Source: Cycas panzhihuaensis
Lineage: Eukaryota > Cycadophyta
Direction of reading: 5' to 3'
DNA length: 64,000 nt
Assembly: GCA_023213395.1 (NCBI GenBank)
Contig: CM041465.1
Span: 137,771,741-137,835,740 of the forward strand
The notes beneath the pieces were generated by a model. That model was not told where the DNA came from. It ran no database searches and was given only the letters and a program-made list of their open reading frames with translations. The position numbers and the translations under genes were made by a program. Positions 48,801 to 59,924 of the stretch are shown piece by piece. Numbering within the stretch: the first letter of the stretch is position 1; each line of letters begins with the position of its first letter.

Positions 48801-48816
48801 CCAAAGATGGTCGCCA
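48801..48816 (-). other. Primer-binding site of outer Tat (tRNA-Arg type)
   Basis: In element orientation TGGCGACCATCTTTGG, 2 bp inside the 5' LTR end, homologous to 37381-37400. The local sequence between it and the LTR is altered by about 2 bp. Confidence 0.62.
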
Positions 48817-48818
48817 AA

Positions 48819-51402
48819 GGAAACGCTCTCCACGGGCGGTGACCCTACATCTAGTGGAAAGGGATAAAGGGCACTATGCTAACTAGGCTAGACAGCGAGG
48901 ATCGTACCTCGCAGGATGTCCGTGCACCGGAGCGCGGGGTTGGGACTGCAAGGTGCCTGGTTGCTTCCAGGTAGCCGCGCAAAAGTGAGGCCTTCCTACC
49001 CTTCGGATGGCCGGGAAGGAGAGGAGGTATCTCACGCGTTGCGGCTTCTCAAGGCAATGAGAAGGCAACGACGACAAGGGGGACAATGGATCTAACACAC
49101 AAGCAATCAAAACAAAAGGATGGGTCAGGTTTGGCACAAAAGAGGGTGCTTACGCTATGCTATGTAAAGCGATAAACTAGTGCAGAAAAAGCAAAAGCAA
49201 GAAGCGTTTATTTATTCCTCTTTCTTTTATGTTTCTTATCTTTTTACCTATCAGGCAGATGCAGGAAAGCAAAAGTAATATAAGAAGAAACACAAAGGAA
49301 AACACAAAGAATACCTGGATCCGGCGTTCGGGGTAGAAGCACGGTTGATCTCACGAGGTTTCCGCTCCCTCCTTCTCCTTTCTCCACGCATGCAGCATCG
49401 GTCAATGGTGGCAAGGGGGGTTCACTTACCTCCCCGTGAGCATGCGAAACCAAAGGAACTGAAAGGACCAAAAGGAAGCTCAAAACTAAAGGAAAGAGAG
49501 TACCGTATGGGAGCTAACCGGCAATGGGTTTGCTCTACGTGCCGCCCCCACCAACGCGATCCTGTAAGAGAGAACAAAGAGCACCTTCCTCTCGAGGGAG
49601 AGGCTACAAAACATACAAGGAGATATATGTATACGTACAGCAAACTGAAATAAACTTAGCTAAACCAACTAAGCTATATGTTAGAATGTAGCAAAAATGG
49701 AACGAGAGCATACAAGATACTCCTACACTACCAAATGCTGTAAACATACAAAGTAGAACTGAGTGTAGCCTTGGGATGGCTAACTCACCCACGGGAGGTC
49801 TCAAAAGGGGCCCGGGAAAGGAATGTCAGGTGGTGGCAAATGCGGATGCAGGTTGTCTTAAACCGGTTGGACGCCCTGACACAATCTCCTAAACTTCTCT
49901 GACCCGTTCCTCGGGACAGCGTGTATGGTAAGGGGAAGAGGACAAGGGGCAGAACCCTTGGGGAGAAGGACGGCAATGGGGGACGGAACCCCGCCTATCT
50001 CCCTCAAATCCTCATGTATGCTCCCTTACTCTGGCTGACCGAGGAAAGAATGGAAGAAGGCTTGGAGAAAATGGGGGACTCCAAGAAAAGCCCAAAAAAA
50101 GGATTTGGGTCAAGGTAGCACTACAGGGCGGCTATGGCCAATGGTAGCTACTTTCATTCAAATAGTAAAAGCAAAGGAAAAGAAGAAGTGGAGTACTTGA
50201 CAATAAAAACAAGAAAAATGCAAGTATGTCCAAGGGTTTTGAAGCAAAAAAGCAAAGGAAATACAAGTGAAAGGAAGAGAAAATGCAAGAAAATACAAAA
50301 AAGCAAGTAAAGCTAAGAGGTACCTTGTGTAGAGAGGTCATGCATGCCTCCTACCACTAGGGACAGCAGCAATGGAGGCCAAATGAAGGCTGATCATGAG
50401 TGCTCCCTGTTGCAATGTGGATGGAAGAGGCTCCTTGTGAGTTGGGAGCTGTGAAGAGAGTCTTTGGGGGAGTTTCTTTGTTGAAAAAAGTCCCTTGAAT
50501 CTTTGTGCAGCTGCAAGAGGAAGAAAGCTAGTTGTAGGGAGTAGCAAGGGGCAGCAATGGCCCTCCAAGATCCACTGGTGGTAGCCTAGTTCTCCCTCCT
50601 CAGTTGCTGTACCTGAACTTCTTTTATTTCTGTGTCTTTTCTCTTGTCTTTTGTGGAGAGTTTTTGCTTTAGAAGTCTTGGAAAAATGAGCTCCAGAATG
50701 ATGCAAATGAAAGGAAAAAAAAGGTTTTTATCTCTTGGGCACAGTAAGTGAACGTTGGGGCGTTGGGGCGTTGGGGCGCCCATCAGATGAGCCACGCCAG
50801 CCCGTGAAAAAATGCGAAAACTGTCGCGTGGTTCTCTTTTTTAAATTTCGAACAGTTGTACCGTGGCAAACTTCGTGGTACCACGGCAAACTCTGCGATA
50901 CCGCTTAGTTTACCGCCAGATCAACACGAAATTAAAAAAGAGAAAAAGCAAAGAAAATCGTGTTTTGGGCAAGACCGAAGGCTAAACATAAATCAAATCA
51001 TAGGGAAGGCCTGTGCAAGGCAAATACCCAAAACAAAGCAAAGAGCCCTAACTAAGGGTTAAACCGGACTCAGGAAGGACTACAACATAAGCGACATGCT
51101 GTAAGAAGAACAAACAAGCTGGCAGAAATAATCCCGGGAACTATGGAGACACCGTGGGTGGTTGTACATCAGACGGTGTCGATTCACGAGGAATGCCCCC
51201 GCTGTGAGTCGTCATAGGCTGAATGTGTGCTGTTAGGCACGTGCATTATGAGCAAGCAGACAAGCAATGTATGCAGGCAGGCGCGTGTCAAGCAATCTAC
51301 TCTAGACAACCTTAATCAAGCCAAGGCGAGGAGGGTAAGAGAGTATACCTGAACAAACCTGCGCCGATCTGTCTCGAGTCCATTCCCAGTAGCTGGGAAA
51401 CA
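48819..51402 (-). repeat. 5' LTR of outer Tat element
   Basis: 2584 bp partner of 18858-21433. It ends at GGGAAACA and is followed by the GAAGA target-site copy. The terminal TG next to the PBS reads GG in plus orientation. Confidence 0.92.
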
Positions 51403-51537
51403 GAAGAACGACCCTTATTCCTATTGGAGGACATAAGTAGCCCGTGTACATAAGTTTATAGGAAGCTCTAATCATCATGCACCTTGGTCACATGAATTAA
51501 CAACCCAATTTCGCTAGTGGCAGGTGATTATATAATA
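51403..51537 (-). repeat. 3' LTR of chromovirus H, proximal part
   Basis: On the minus strand the LTR begins TATTATATAATCACC at 51537, directly after the polypurine tract AAGAGGGGGCGACC (51551-51538). The start parallels TGTTATATAACCAC of element C and TATTATATAACCAC of element E. It continues beyond the outer Tat at 18857. The first 5 bp (51403-51407) are the GAAGA target-site copy. Confidence 0.75.
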
Positions 51538-51551
51538 GGTCGCCCCCTCTT

Positions 51552-52173
51552 AGATGTTGAGTCCTTGAAGCTTATAATATGAGGGTACTACTTAACAAAA
51601 TTATTGGACTCTCATGTTGCTTTCTCTAGATGACATTCAACCCATTACACAAACTTCTTACAGATGGTTTGGTTTCAAAGATGGCATTGATGGTTGGCAA
51701 TGATATAGTCAGGGGGAACTATGAGTAGTTGCTTATCATTGAGGATGGGAAGGGTGGTTTAGGGGGTAATATTCTTTCCAAGGCTTTTTCTAAGGCAAGA
51801 GGCATGGAATACATTATGGATCTTTATGTTTAACGAGTGTTCAAGTGCATAGACAACTTAACCAATCCTTTTATAGAAATTCACATGGAACATAATGACA
51901 TAGGCTTAGCTTGTGGCCTTTGTGGCATTTAAGAGATTGATATTTATATCATTGGAGATACAAGAATGCTAAGTCATCAATGGAGAAATAATGACCAGAA
52001 CATGGGTAGACAACAAGTTACTTTATATAATTCTGGGCATTCACTAAGTTTTGTTTAAGATTGTATAAGGTTTAGTCCATCTCTTGGAGTTTTTACTAGA
52101 TAAAAGCAATTCTAAGGTTAATGGCTAGAGTGTTATGGGACACTAGAGGGTACCCATAAAGAGCCATGAATAA
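51552..52173 (-). pseudogene. Integrase C-terminus and chromodomain of element H
   Basis: On the minus strand, FMALYGYPLVS at the right edge continues the integrase core found at 58602-59389. It then runs to IHNVFHASCLRKSLGKNITP and TTLPILNDKQ, the usual chromovirus integrase tail, followed by a decayed chromodomain (WVECHLEKAT, then ESNNFVK) near 51650-51590. Stops and frame changes are frequent. Element C interrupts the gene at 52173/58602. A plus-strand stretch here that looks partly open is only its complement. Confidence 0.75.
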
Positions 52174-52556
52174 TGTTATATAACCACTTATAACTAGAAA
52201 AACATGGATATTTATATATATGACCAAGATAGGTGAAGGTTAATATCAATTATTAAAATGTGTGCATGGGTAATATAGGTCCACCAATAGAATTAAAGGT
52301 TAATTGCCCTACAAATAGAATTCCATGAGAAGTGGCCACATTTTCCTACTTAAGGCTATATGTTTGTAAAGGAAATGTTATGCCTTAAGATTATTTTAAT
52401 ATTATACATTTATATAACTTTAGTTTTCCTTTTGGTATACTTGTAAATGTTCATTCTTGCAATCATTTGTGCTTAAGCAATAAATTGAGACTTTTGCTTC
52501 ATATTTTTCTCTCTCTTATTAAATATTAGTACAAATTATTGGTTGTAACCATTGCA
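52174..52556 (+). repeat. 5' LTR of element C
   Basis: It begins TGTTATATAACCAC and ends ACCATTGCA. It aligns with 58214-58596; shared text includes 'tagaaaaacatggatat' and 'cttaagcaataaattgag'. A PBS-like agtggtgccaatg follows. Confidence 0.85.
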
Positions 52557-54080
52557 AGTGGTGCCAATGTTATGTTTATGGATCTATTTGAAGCAACAAG
52601 GCATGGTCAAGAAGAAGCAAATTAATAAGTATAGCATAAAAGTGAAAACTTTTTCTCCCATGGTGAAATCTTTCAGACCCTCTATTTATTTATACTTTTT
52701 GTTTTGTAATTATGTTTTATAATAATTTTGTAAGTCCTGTAAATTAGTTGTAAGTGAGTAACAAACTCTTCCTTCCTTTTCCTTAGAGGTTAGGTAAAGA
52801 CAATGTCTTGGGGTTTATAAACATCATAGGGAACTGTCATTCTTGGCCTAACATAAGTAGGTATACACCCATTTATGAAGTAAAGTAGATTACGCTGCTT
52901 ACATAGGCCTTGAATAGTACCTACTTATAAAAATGAGCCTCTACATATCTTTAAGTATATCATAGAAACCTTTTAGGTTCCCCTTCCTTACCTAGCAATA
53001 GGTAAATTATCAACTGCGTATTATCTATAGTGCACTAGTTAGCGGTTAGCATCAAAAAGTTACCATTTTCAAACACCTTTGCACTACTCTTGTGACTATA
53101 GAAATAAATATTCTTTTATAGTTAATACCCTGAGATATTAGGTAGAGTGTTAGCACTAATAAAGATGTTTGTGAAAGGGCCCATATACTAGGTAAACCTA
53201 TGCTAAAGTCTAGTAGAATGCCAAGTGCGTACAATTGTTGAGACTATTATGCTTCCTTAATACTATTGTATTACCAAAATTGCTATACTTCTATGATATG
53301 ACTATATCATTAAAATTACTAGGAAAATATAAATCTACCTCAATAAATTCTCTACCATTAGTAATATAACAACATAAGACTACATTAACAATATAATAAC
53401 TTAATAGCTTAATACTAACTTATAGTAGAACACTAAGCACTAAGGTATTTGCTTATAATACAACATAAGTCATAACACCAAAGAATTTATAGGCTTCTCT
53501 TAACAAAACCTTCAGGTCTTCTACTTATCTAAATATTTAGTTCAAAGTCCATTGTCTAAAAGAAAGGGGAAAAAATACATAAAGAGCCTTCGTAGGGTCA
53601 CATTTAGAAATATTTCTTTATTTTAAACAAAACCTACACCATTAGACTTAGTGTAAAAATTCTAAAAATAAAAAGAAATAAATATCCATAATTCTAAATT
53701 AACCTTAGCTATTTATCCATCTTATTTTGATTAATGTGTCATGCTGATCATTTTAAACTAGGTCAATTTTAATCAATTTTTTGGGTTAAGAGTATATAGG
53801 TACCCCATGGATCCCACATCCCAAATTCTCCATTTAGAACTCACCTACTTTATTTTGATGAGTTTTTTGTGTTTATTCTATTATACTTGTTAAATTTACT
53901 ACACATTTTTGGGCCAACAAGTTATATACACCCCACCTCACTCCCTTCCCCTCTACATTGCTTCTTGATTCTTTAGGGCCCATTCTTTCTATCTTGTCAT
54001 CAATTCATTTATCTTGTTATGTCTTTCTAATCCTTTATCAAAATCCTTTCTCCTTTAATAATATATATTTATCCCCATGG
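52557..54080 (+). other. Leader of element C
   Basis: No gene is supported in these 1.5 kb between the LTR and gag. The right part (about 52980-53960) matches the leader of element E (62210-62960): both contain 'tgtgtcatg.tgatcattt' and a 'ctatataggcacc/gtatataggtacc' block. A short minus-strand frame (53052-53234) has no support. Confidence 0.6.
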
Positions 54081-54189
54081 TAGCTCCCATTTAGGTAGAT
54101 CATATATTAACATTGGAAACCCAACTCATTAGTATACAAGATACCTAGAAAGGCGGCATGGTTAAGATAATAATGGATATGGCAAACTT

Positions 54190-57100
54190 TGTCACCTAAA
54201 TAGACTTTACAAGGATGATGAAGGAACTAGCAAATTTGAATGCTCAAATGTCCAACTTCACTTTCATATCTAACTCCACTACCAATTCACATGGTGATAC
54301 TCCTTTGCCTTGTTAATAGACTCCTCCTCCCCCACCACCTGCTAATAATCATTTAACCACAATTTTAACATACTGATCTTTGATATAGTCCTTAATAAAG
54401 AATCCACCCATAGTTAGAATTGTAAGTTAGATTCTTACTTTTCTCTCAATCCTATGTCTTAAGTTGAGTAATTAATGTTTGCATTCATCCTTATGTAGGG
54501 TAAGGCATATCATTGGTTCTAGTGGTGGAAATGTGAATACCCAATCAATCATATATGGAATCAATTTTATAAGAGTTTCTTTGAATAATATGAGGGGACT
54601 TAGAATCAATCCTTCTTTAATCAATCCACTTGGCTAAAGTAGGAAACATCTATGGAAGTTTATACTAATGAGTTTTAGGCTACTTAAAATAGAGTCAACC
54701 AACCTTTATGCAAAGAAATATACTCTAGGTCATGATAGAATTTGTAAAGTAGAACACATAGTGTGCAACATTGACCTATAATGTCTTTTGAGGAAGATTC
54801 TAACTCCTACAATGAACTTGAAGAAGAACAACCTTTGAAAGCTCCCCCCCACCCTAAACCTAAAGTATCCTTATCTATTATTACCTCTACCTCTTGCTTA
54901 GAAGGACTCTAAGGTAAAGGCACTTTAAGGAAGACCCCTATCACCATTTTGATCCATAGTGATGCATTGCTAAACTTCATCGATATCTCATTACCTAAAC
55001 AACTTAATTTATACATAGTACTAAAAACTAGTTTCATCTATTCCTTGCTTGGCTATCACACACTACATTATGTTGGTACTATAAAAAACTTACACATCCA
55101 CATTGGTACATACCATTTATTTGTGGACTTCTATACTCTATCCATAAGAGGATTTGATACTATCCTTGGAGTCTAATGGCTTCAAATCTTGGCCACTTAT
55201 ATCACTAACAATTATCCCAATAACCCTTTCTTTTTATTTAAAAACTAATTTGGCCAAACTCACAAACTACATGGTCTCCAATTAACCCCATAACAAGCTC
55301 ATTTTACCTAAATAAATAAGCAAGCAATTAAACAATAGTCCAAGATATATAGTATGTCTCAATAACATTTTGTACCAAATAAATACTCACTTAGATAACC
55401 AAAACATCCTCACTAAATATTACACAGTTTTTTTCCCTCTTTATAGCAATGCCTCCTAGATAATAAATTTCATCATATCATTGAACTCCAAAACCTGCAC
55501 AACCCTATTAACTTACACCCTCATTGAAATTTATATTTTCAAAAAAATAAAATCAAACATATTACCAATGAACTTATGCATATGGGATAATACAACCTAG
55601 AAAGAGCCTTTACTTAACCCCCATTATCCTCATATAGAAAATAGATGGCTCTTTTTAACTTTGTATTGATTATCATGAACTTAATAAGCTTACTATAAAA
55701 AATAAAATTTCAACCCCACTAATTGATGATATGTTGGATGAAATTAATAGGGCTAATAATTTCTCAAAATTAGATCTATAATCAAGATATTATCAAATTC
55801 TCATTGCTCCTAAGGATAAACATAAGACAACCTTCTAAATACATCATGGCCATTTTGAGTTCTAGGTCACTATTTAGCCTATGTAATGCTTCAACTATAT
55901 TTCAAGCCTTAATGAATAAGACATTTACTTGATACCTTTCAAAATTTATTATTATCTTCTTTAATGATATATTCATGTATAACCCTAATATGTTTTTACA
56001 TCTCTAACATTTAGAAATTACTCTTTAGATGCTCACTAAAAATCAATTTTATGCTAAAATATCTAAGTGTGAATTTGGGAAAACTAAACTATAATGCTTG
56101 GGCTATATCATTTTCTTAGAGGGTATCCACATCAATCTTGATAAAGTTTTAGTCATCAAAATTTGTCCCATCTCAAAAAATCTCATATAATTATGCATTT
56201 TTCTTAGGCTAATGTGATTCTATCACCAATTAGTCAAAAACTATACTTCCATCACAACCCCCTTAACTAATATGCTTTGTAAAGACACCTTTCAATGGTT
56301 ACTAAGTACTAATGATGCCTTTAATCATCTAAAGATGCTTATATTGACCACTCTAGTCCTTGCTACTCCCAAGTTTTCTTAAATATTTCAACTTGAATGT
56401 GATACTTCAGGAGTTAAATTATGAGTTATTCTCATGTAGGACTCCTATCTAATTATGTTTAAAAGCCAAAAATTCAAAGATCATGCATGCTAGATATTAA
56501 CCTATTAAAAAGAAATTAAGTCTATTTTACACACTATATACAACTGTCATCAATATCTGCTTGGGTCTAAATTTACCATTCTAATAGACCATCTTAGCCT
56601 CTATCGTCTCTTAGACCAACCTATTCCATTAGAAGAAGAAGCAAAGTGTGTTGATTGCTTACAAGTATTTAATTTCATAATTTCTTATAAAAAAGGAAAG
56701 GATAATATTTTTATAGATGCCCTCTCTCACTTACTACCTAAATCCATAATCCATGCCATCTCCATACTCCCACCCTCATGGTTACAAGAATTGGCATATG
56801 ATAACCAAGCCCAACCTAATTATTCCCTTTGGACAAATAAAGTCAAAGCCCATTAGGATTAGAACCTACATAATAACCATCTCCTCTAACAAAATTGTAT
56901 CTATATTTATCCAACATCCTCCTTCACCCCTTATATCTTATCAAAATATCATGCTAGCCCCTTATGAGGTCATTTGAGGTTTGACAAAACCTATCATTGT
57001 ATTCAATCAGATTTTTATTAGGTGTATATAATGTCATCTCTTCTCACCTCTATATCAGAATGTGATACTTACCAATGTAATAAGGTGGGCACCAAGGCCC

Positions 57101-58190
57101 AACTAGAACTTCTCTAGCAACTTTATATTCCTTAAGGAAAATAGTAGGACATAGCCCTAGACTTCATTATTGGCATTTTATCATTTGTTGGGTTTAATTC
57201 TATTTATGTAATCATTGATCGATTAACTAAATATGCATATTTCGTACTAGTGCATGCAACCTGGAAACTCCCTACCTAGCTAACTTGTACAACTAATCTA
57301 TCTTATACCTTCATGGATTTCTATCTATAATAGTATTTGATGGAGACCCTCAATTCACTAGTTTATTTTGGTAATGAATCTTCTATACATTAGGAACTTC
57401 CTTTAATATACATTCCTCATATTGTTAATAAACAAACAATTACTCCAAAGTTCTTAATAAAACCTTGGAAATATACTTACTATGCTTTGCCCTAGAACAT
57501 ACAAATAAATGGACCTCTTGGTTAGCTTTAGTGGAATATTGGTATAATTCATCCCACCACTCCACTATTGGTATTCCCTGCTTTATGGTCCTCTATAGAT
57601 ACCTATCACCATCTCCCTATACATTGGCCACTAACCTTTGAACTACCATGATTCAACAAAAATTATAAAACATGGATCAAGTCCCCCACACTCTTAAATA
57701 AAACCTAGCCTTTGCTCGAAATCACATGAAGTAGTTAGTTGATTGCCACCATTCTGATCAATTATTTTCTATTAGTGACTTAGTCTTCGTTTGCCCTCAG
57801 GCTTATAAGTAAAAATCCCTCTATAATAATAAAAACCGTAAGCTTAGTTCTCAATATTATGGTCCTTATAAGGTTATTCAATGCTTTGGTGAAGTTCCCT
57901 ATTCCCTCGAACTTCTCTGTGGTACCAAAATCCATAATGTCTTCCATGTTTCCTATCTTAAAAAGTACTTCAAAAATATCATTATCCCTTAAACTACTCT
58001 CTCAATTCTTAATGATGAATAACTCCTCATAGTTCCTCTAGAATATATATTAAATAGTTGGCAATACCATCTCTAAAATAAGATTATCTCTGAGTATCTG
58101 ATGTAATGGGCTATCTATGAACGAGAAGAGTCAATGTAGGAATTAACTAAATTTGTCAAACATTGTCCACATCTTCAATACTTTAGAGAC
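54190..58190 (+). pseudogene. gag-pol of element C
   Basis: Gag is recognisable near 54490-54720 (GKAYHWF, then FYKSFFE). The protease starts at 54949, HSDALLNFIDISLPKQL, where D-S-G-A should stand, and ends RGFDTILGV. RT blocks: YYQILIAPKDKHKTTF near 55785, and IIIFFNDIFMYN near 55945, where the Y-x-D-D box has become F-F-N-D. RNase H has FQLECDTSG near 56389 and KKGKDNIFIDALSHL near 56692. Integrase has GFNSIYVIIDRLTKYAYF near 57189. A chromodomain-like tail, with an ISKIRLSLSI-type decayed strand, lies near 58070. Most stops are TAG or TAA at expected Gln, Trp or Arg positions. Not translatable. Confidence 0.85.
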
Positions 58191-58213
58191 TCAATATCTC
58201 AAGGGATAGGACT

Positions 58214-58596
58214 TATTATATAATTGCTTATAGTTAGAAAAACATGGATATCTATACATATGACCAAGATAGATGAAGGTTAATGTTAACTATTAAAATA
58301 TGTGTATGGGTCACATAGGTAGATCAATAGAATTAAAGGTTGATGGCCCTACCAATAAGATTCCATGGGGAGAAACTACGTTTGCCTATTTAAGGCTAGA
58401 TGTTTATAAAGGTAAAGTTATGTCTAAATATTATTATGATATCATACCTTATTATGACCTTGATTTTCCTTTGAATATACTTATAAGTATTCATTCCTAT
58501 AATCATTGGTTCTTAAGCAATAAATTGAGTCTTTTGTTGTATATTTGTATCTCTCTTGCTAAATATTTTCATAAATTATTGCTTAGAACCATTCCA
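58214..58596 (+). repeat. 3' LTR of element C
   Basis: It follows the purine run aagggatagga (58201-58211). It starts TATTATATAATTGC with the first G decayed, and ends ACCATTCCA. Same length as the 5' LTR. Confidence 0.82.
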
Positions 58597-58601
58597 AATA
58601 G

Positions 58602-59389
58602 GAATATATCTATGGTCAAATGATGTGATGAGTTTTACCTATATTCATCAACAGATATCCACGAAGTCCATTTAGCTTGATGATTAGAAGCAAAACATTG
58701 CAGATAAATTTCTAATATTTTATTTAATACTTTTGATTGGTGATCATTTTATAAATAGTGGGCCTTACTCATGTTAAATAAGACTCCTGATACTCCAAAG
58801 AGTTCTTACCAAAAAGATCTAGTGAATTTAGGATCTCGATCATAAATAATAAAAGAGGGAAACCCATGTAAGTGAAATATGGATTAGATGTATAGATCTA
58901 TAAGATAAGATGCCTTATATGAAGTGTGCATTAGAATGAAATGGGTATACTTAATTAGCTTATCGATGATAATTGAGATTAGGTCAAATCTAATAGAGAT
59001 TAATAGACCTATGAATACTTCCATGACTATGTCTTACTAATTTTCCTAGAGAATGTATAAAGGCTAGATAAGACCTAACAGAGCTTTAGTGTCCACCTTA
59101 TTTTTTTAACAAGTGACATACTCAAACATAAAGATAAGGATGTTGGACTTCATAAGAAACCAAAAGAAGTTTACACAAATATGGAAGTATGTCTTATAAA
59201 ATATAAAATAACTAGTTATAAGAGTGGAATGGTATTTAGATAAGATGTGAGGGATGAAGGAGGTGGTGGGTTGGATACAAATATAATTTTTAAATAAGAG
59301 ATAATTATTACAGATTGACTAGCTCTTTTATTTATGGGTTCTTACTATTGGATATGTTGAACACTTTACAAATGTTATATAGATATAGG
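58602..59389 (-). pseudogene. Integrase core of chromovirus H
   Basis: On the minus strand an integrase can be read with stops. A zinc-binding remnant (VCHLL near 59110) is followed by IRFDLISIIIDKLIKYTHFI near 58985-58925 and FPSFIIYDRDPKFTRSFW near 58855-58800. Then come SKAHYL and ILEIYLQCFASNHQAKWTSW near 58720-58650. The core Asp of DRDPKF is kept. Across element C the reading continues without a shift into FMALYGYPL at 52173 when one copy of the 5-bp target site is counted. The upstream RT part is not in the window, because copia D cuts H at 59390. Confidence 0.78.
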
Positions 59390-59845
59390 TGTTATACCCA
59401 AATCCCTTTGTGGGGTCCAAGGGCTTATTGCAAGGCCCTTGACTAGGGGGTTTGGGATGCCAATAGCCCCCTAAGTAGGGGTTCAGAGGTGAGAGCCCTA
59501 GAGAAAAAATTTTAGGTGCCTTATGGGGGTCTTTTCTGGCTCATGATTTATACCCATTGTATTGTAAAATCAAAAGGCGATATCTTATAAATTTATATTT
59601 ATATATTCGTATGTAATATCACATATAAGAAGGCTATATGAGTCTTTAATAAGTTAATAAGAAGAGAGTTGGGAGTTTTATCTCTTGTAATTCTTCAACT
59701 ATTTCTTAGATTACTAAAAGCTCTACGCTTAGACTAGAATCTCCTAGTGTTCTTTGTTCTGTACTTAGTTTATTTATGTTATTTATTCTTTGTATGGTTT
59801 AGAGTTCTATTAATACATTAATTTCCCAATTGCATTTTCTCTTCA
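59390..59845 (+). repeat. 5' LTR of copia D
   Basis: It begins TGTTATACCCAAATCCC and ends TTTCTCTTCA, followed at once by the PBS. A G-rich opening section (ctagggggtttgggatgcc near 59442) is typical of copia LTRs. Confidence 0.72.
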
Positions 59846-59860
59846 TTTGGTATTAGAGCT
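59846..59860 (+). other. Primer-binding site of copia D (tRNA-iMet type)
   Basis: tttggtattagagct; one transition from the canonical TGGTATCAGAGC. Confidence 0.75.
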
Positions 59861-59924
59861 AAATGTTTTAGTTTTATGGGAAGCCATTTGGTCAGTGGGA
59901 GCCTTATTCAATGAGATTAAGTGC

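Larger units (their letters stand above)
18858..51402 (-). mobile_element. Outer Tat/Ogre-like Ty3/gypsy retrotransposon
   Basis: The element has LTRs of about 2.58 kb and a minus-strand gag-pol. It is about 16.6 kb long once the nested inner element is removed. The 5-bp TSD GAAGA lies at 18853-18857 and 51403-51407. Termini are TG...CA, though the outer end of the right LTR next to the PBS is altered (GG for TG in plus orientation). The protease block VVDNGSSVNAMP with LLGRPWLDQMGAV, the RT type, the tRNA-Arg-like PBS, the large size, the extra RNase H and the antisense PMD gene all fit the Tat/Ogre branch. The coding frame is interrupted mainly by point nonsense codons, so the element is recently dead rather than ancient. 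It inserted in the 3' LTR of element H. Confidence 0.92.
52174..58596 (+). mobile_element. Chromovirus-type Ty3/gypsy element C, complete but dead
   Basis: 383-bp LTRs (52174-52556, 58214-58596) bound gag, protease, RT, RNase H, integrase and a chromodomain in gypsy order on the plus strand. Flanking 5-bp repeats are AATAA (52169-52173) and AATAG (58597-58601), one transition apart. The short LTRs and chromodomain suggest a Reina-like or related chromovirus; the exact clade is open. The coding region is riddled with TAG/TAA stops. It inserted into the integrase gene of H, an older member of the same LTR family. Confidence 0.9.

Noticed and set aside
51642-52075. Plus-strand stretch with only three stops in about 430 bp, looking like a protein remnant
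   Set aside because: It is the complement of the integrase tail and chromodomain of element H, which reads far better on the minus strand.
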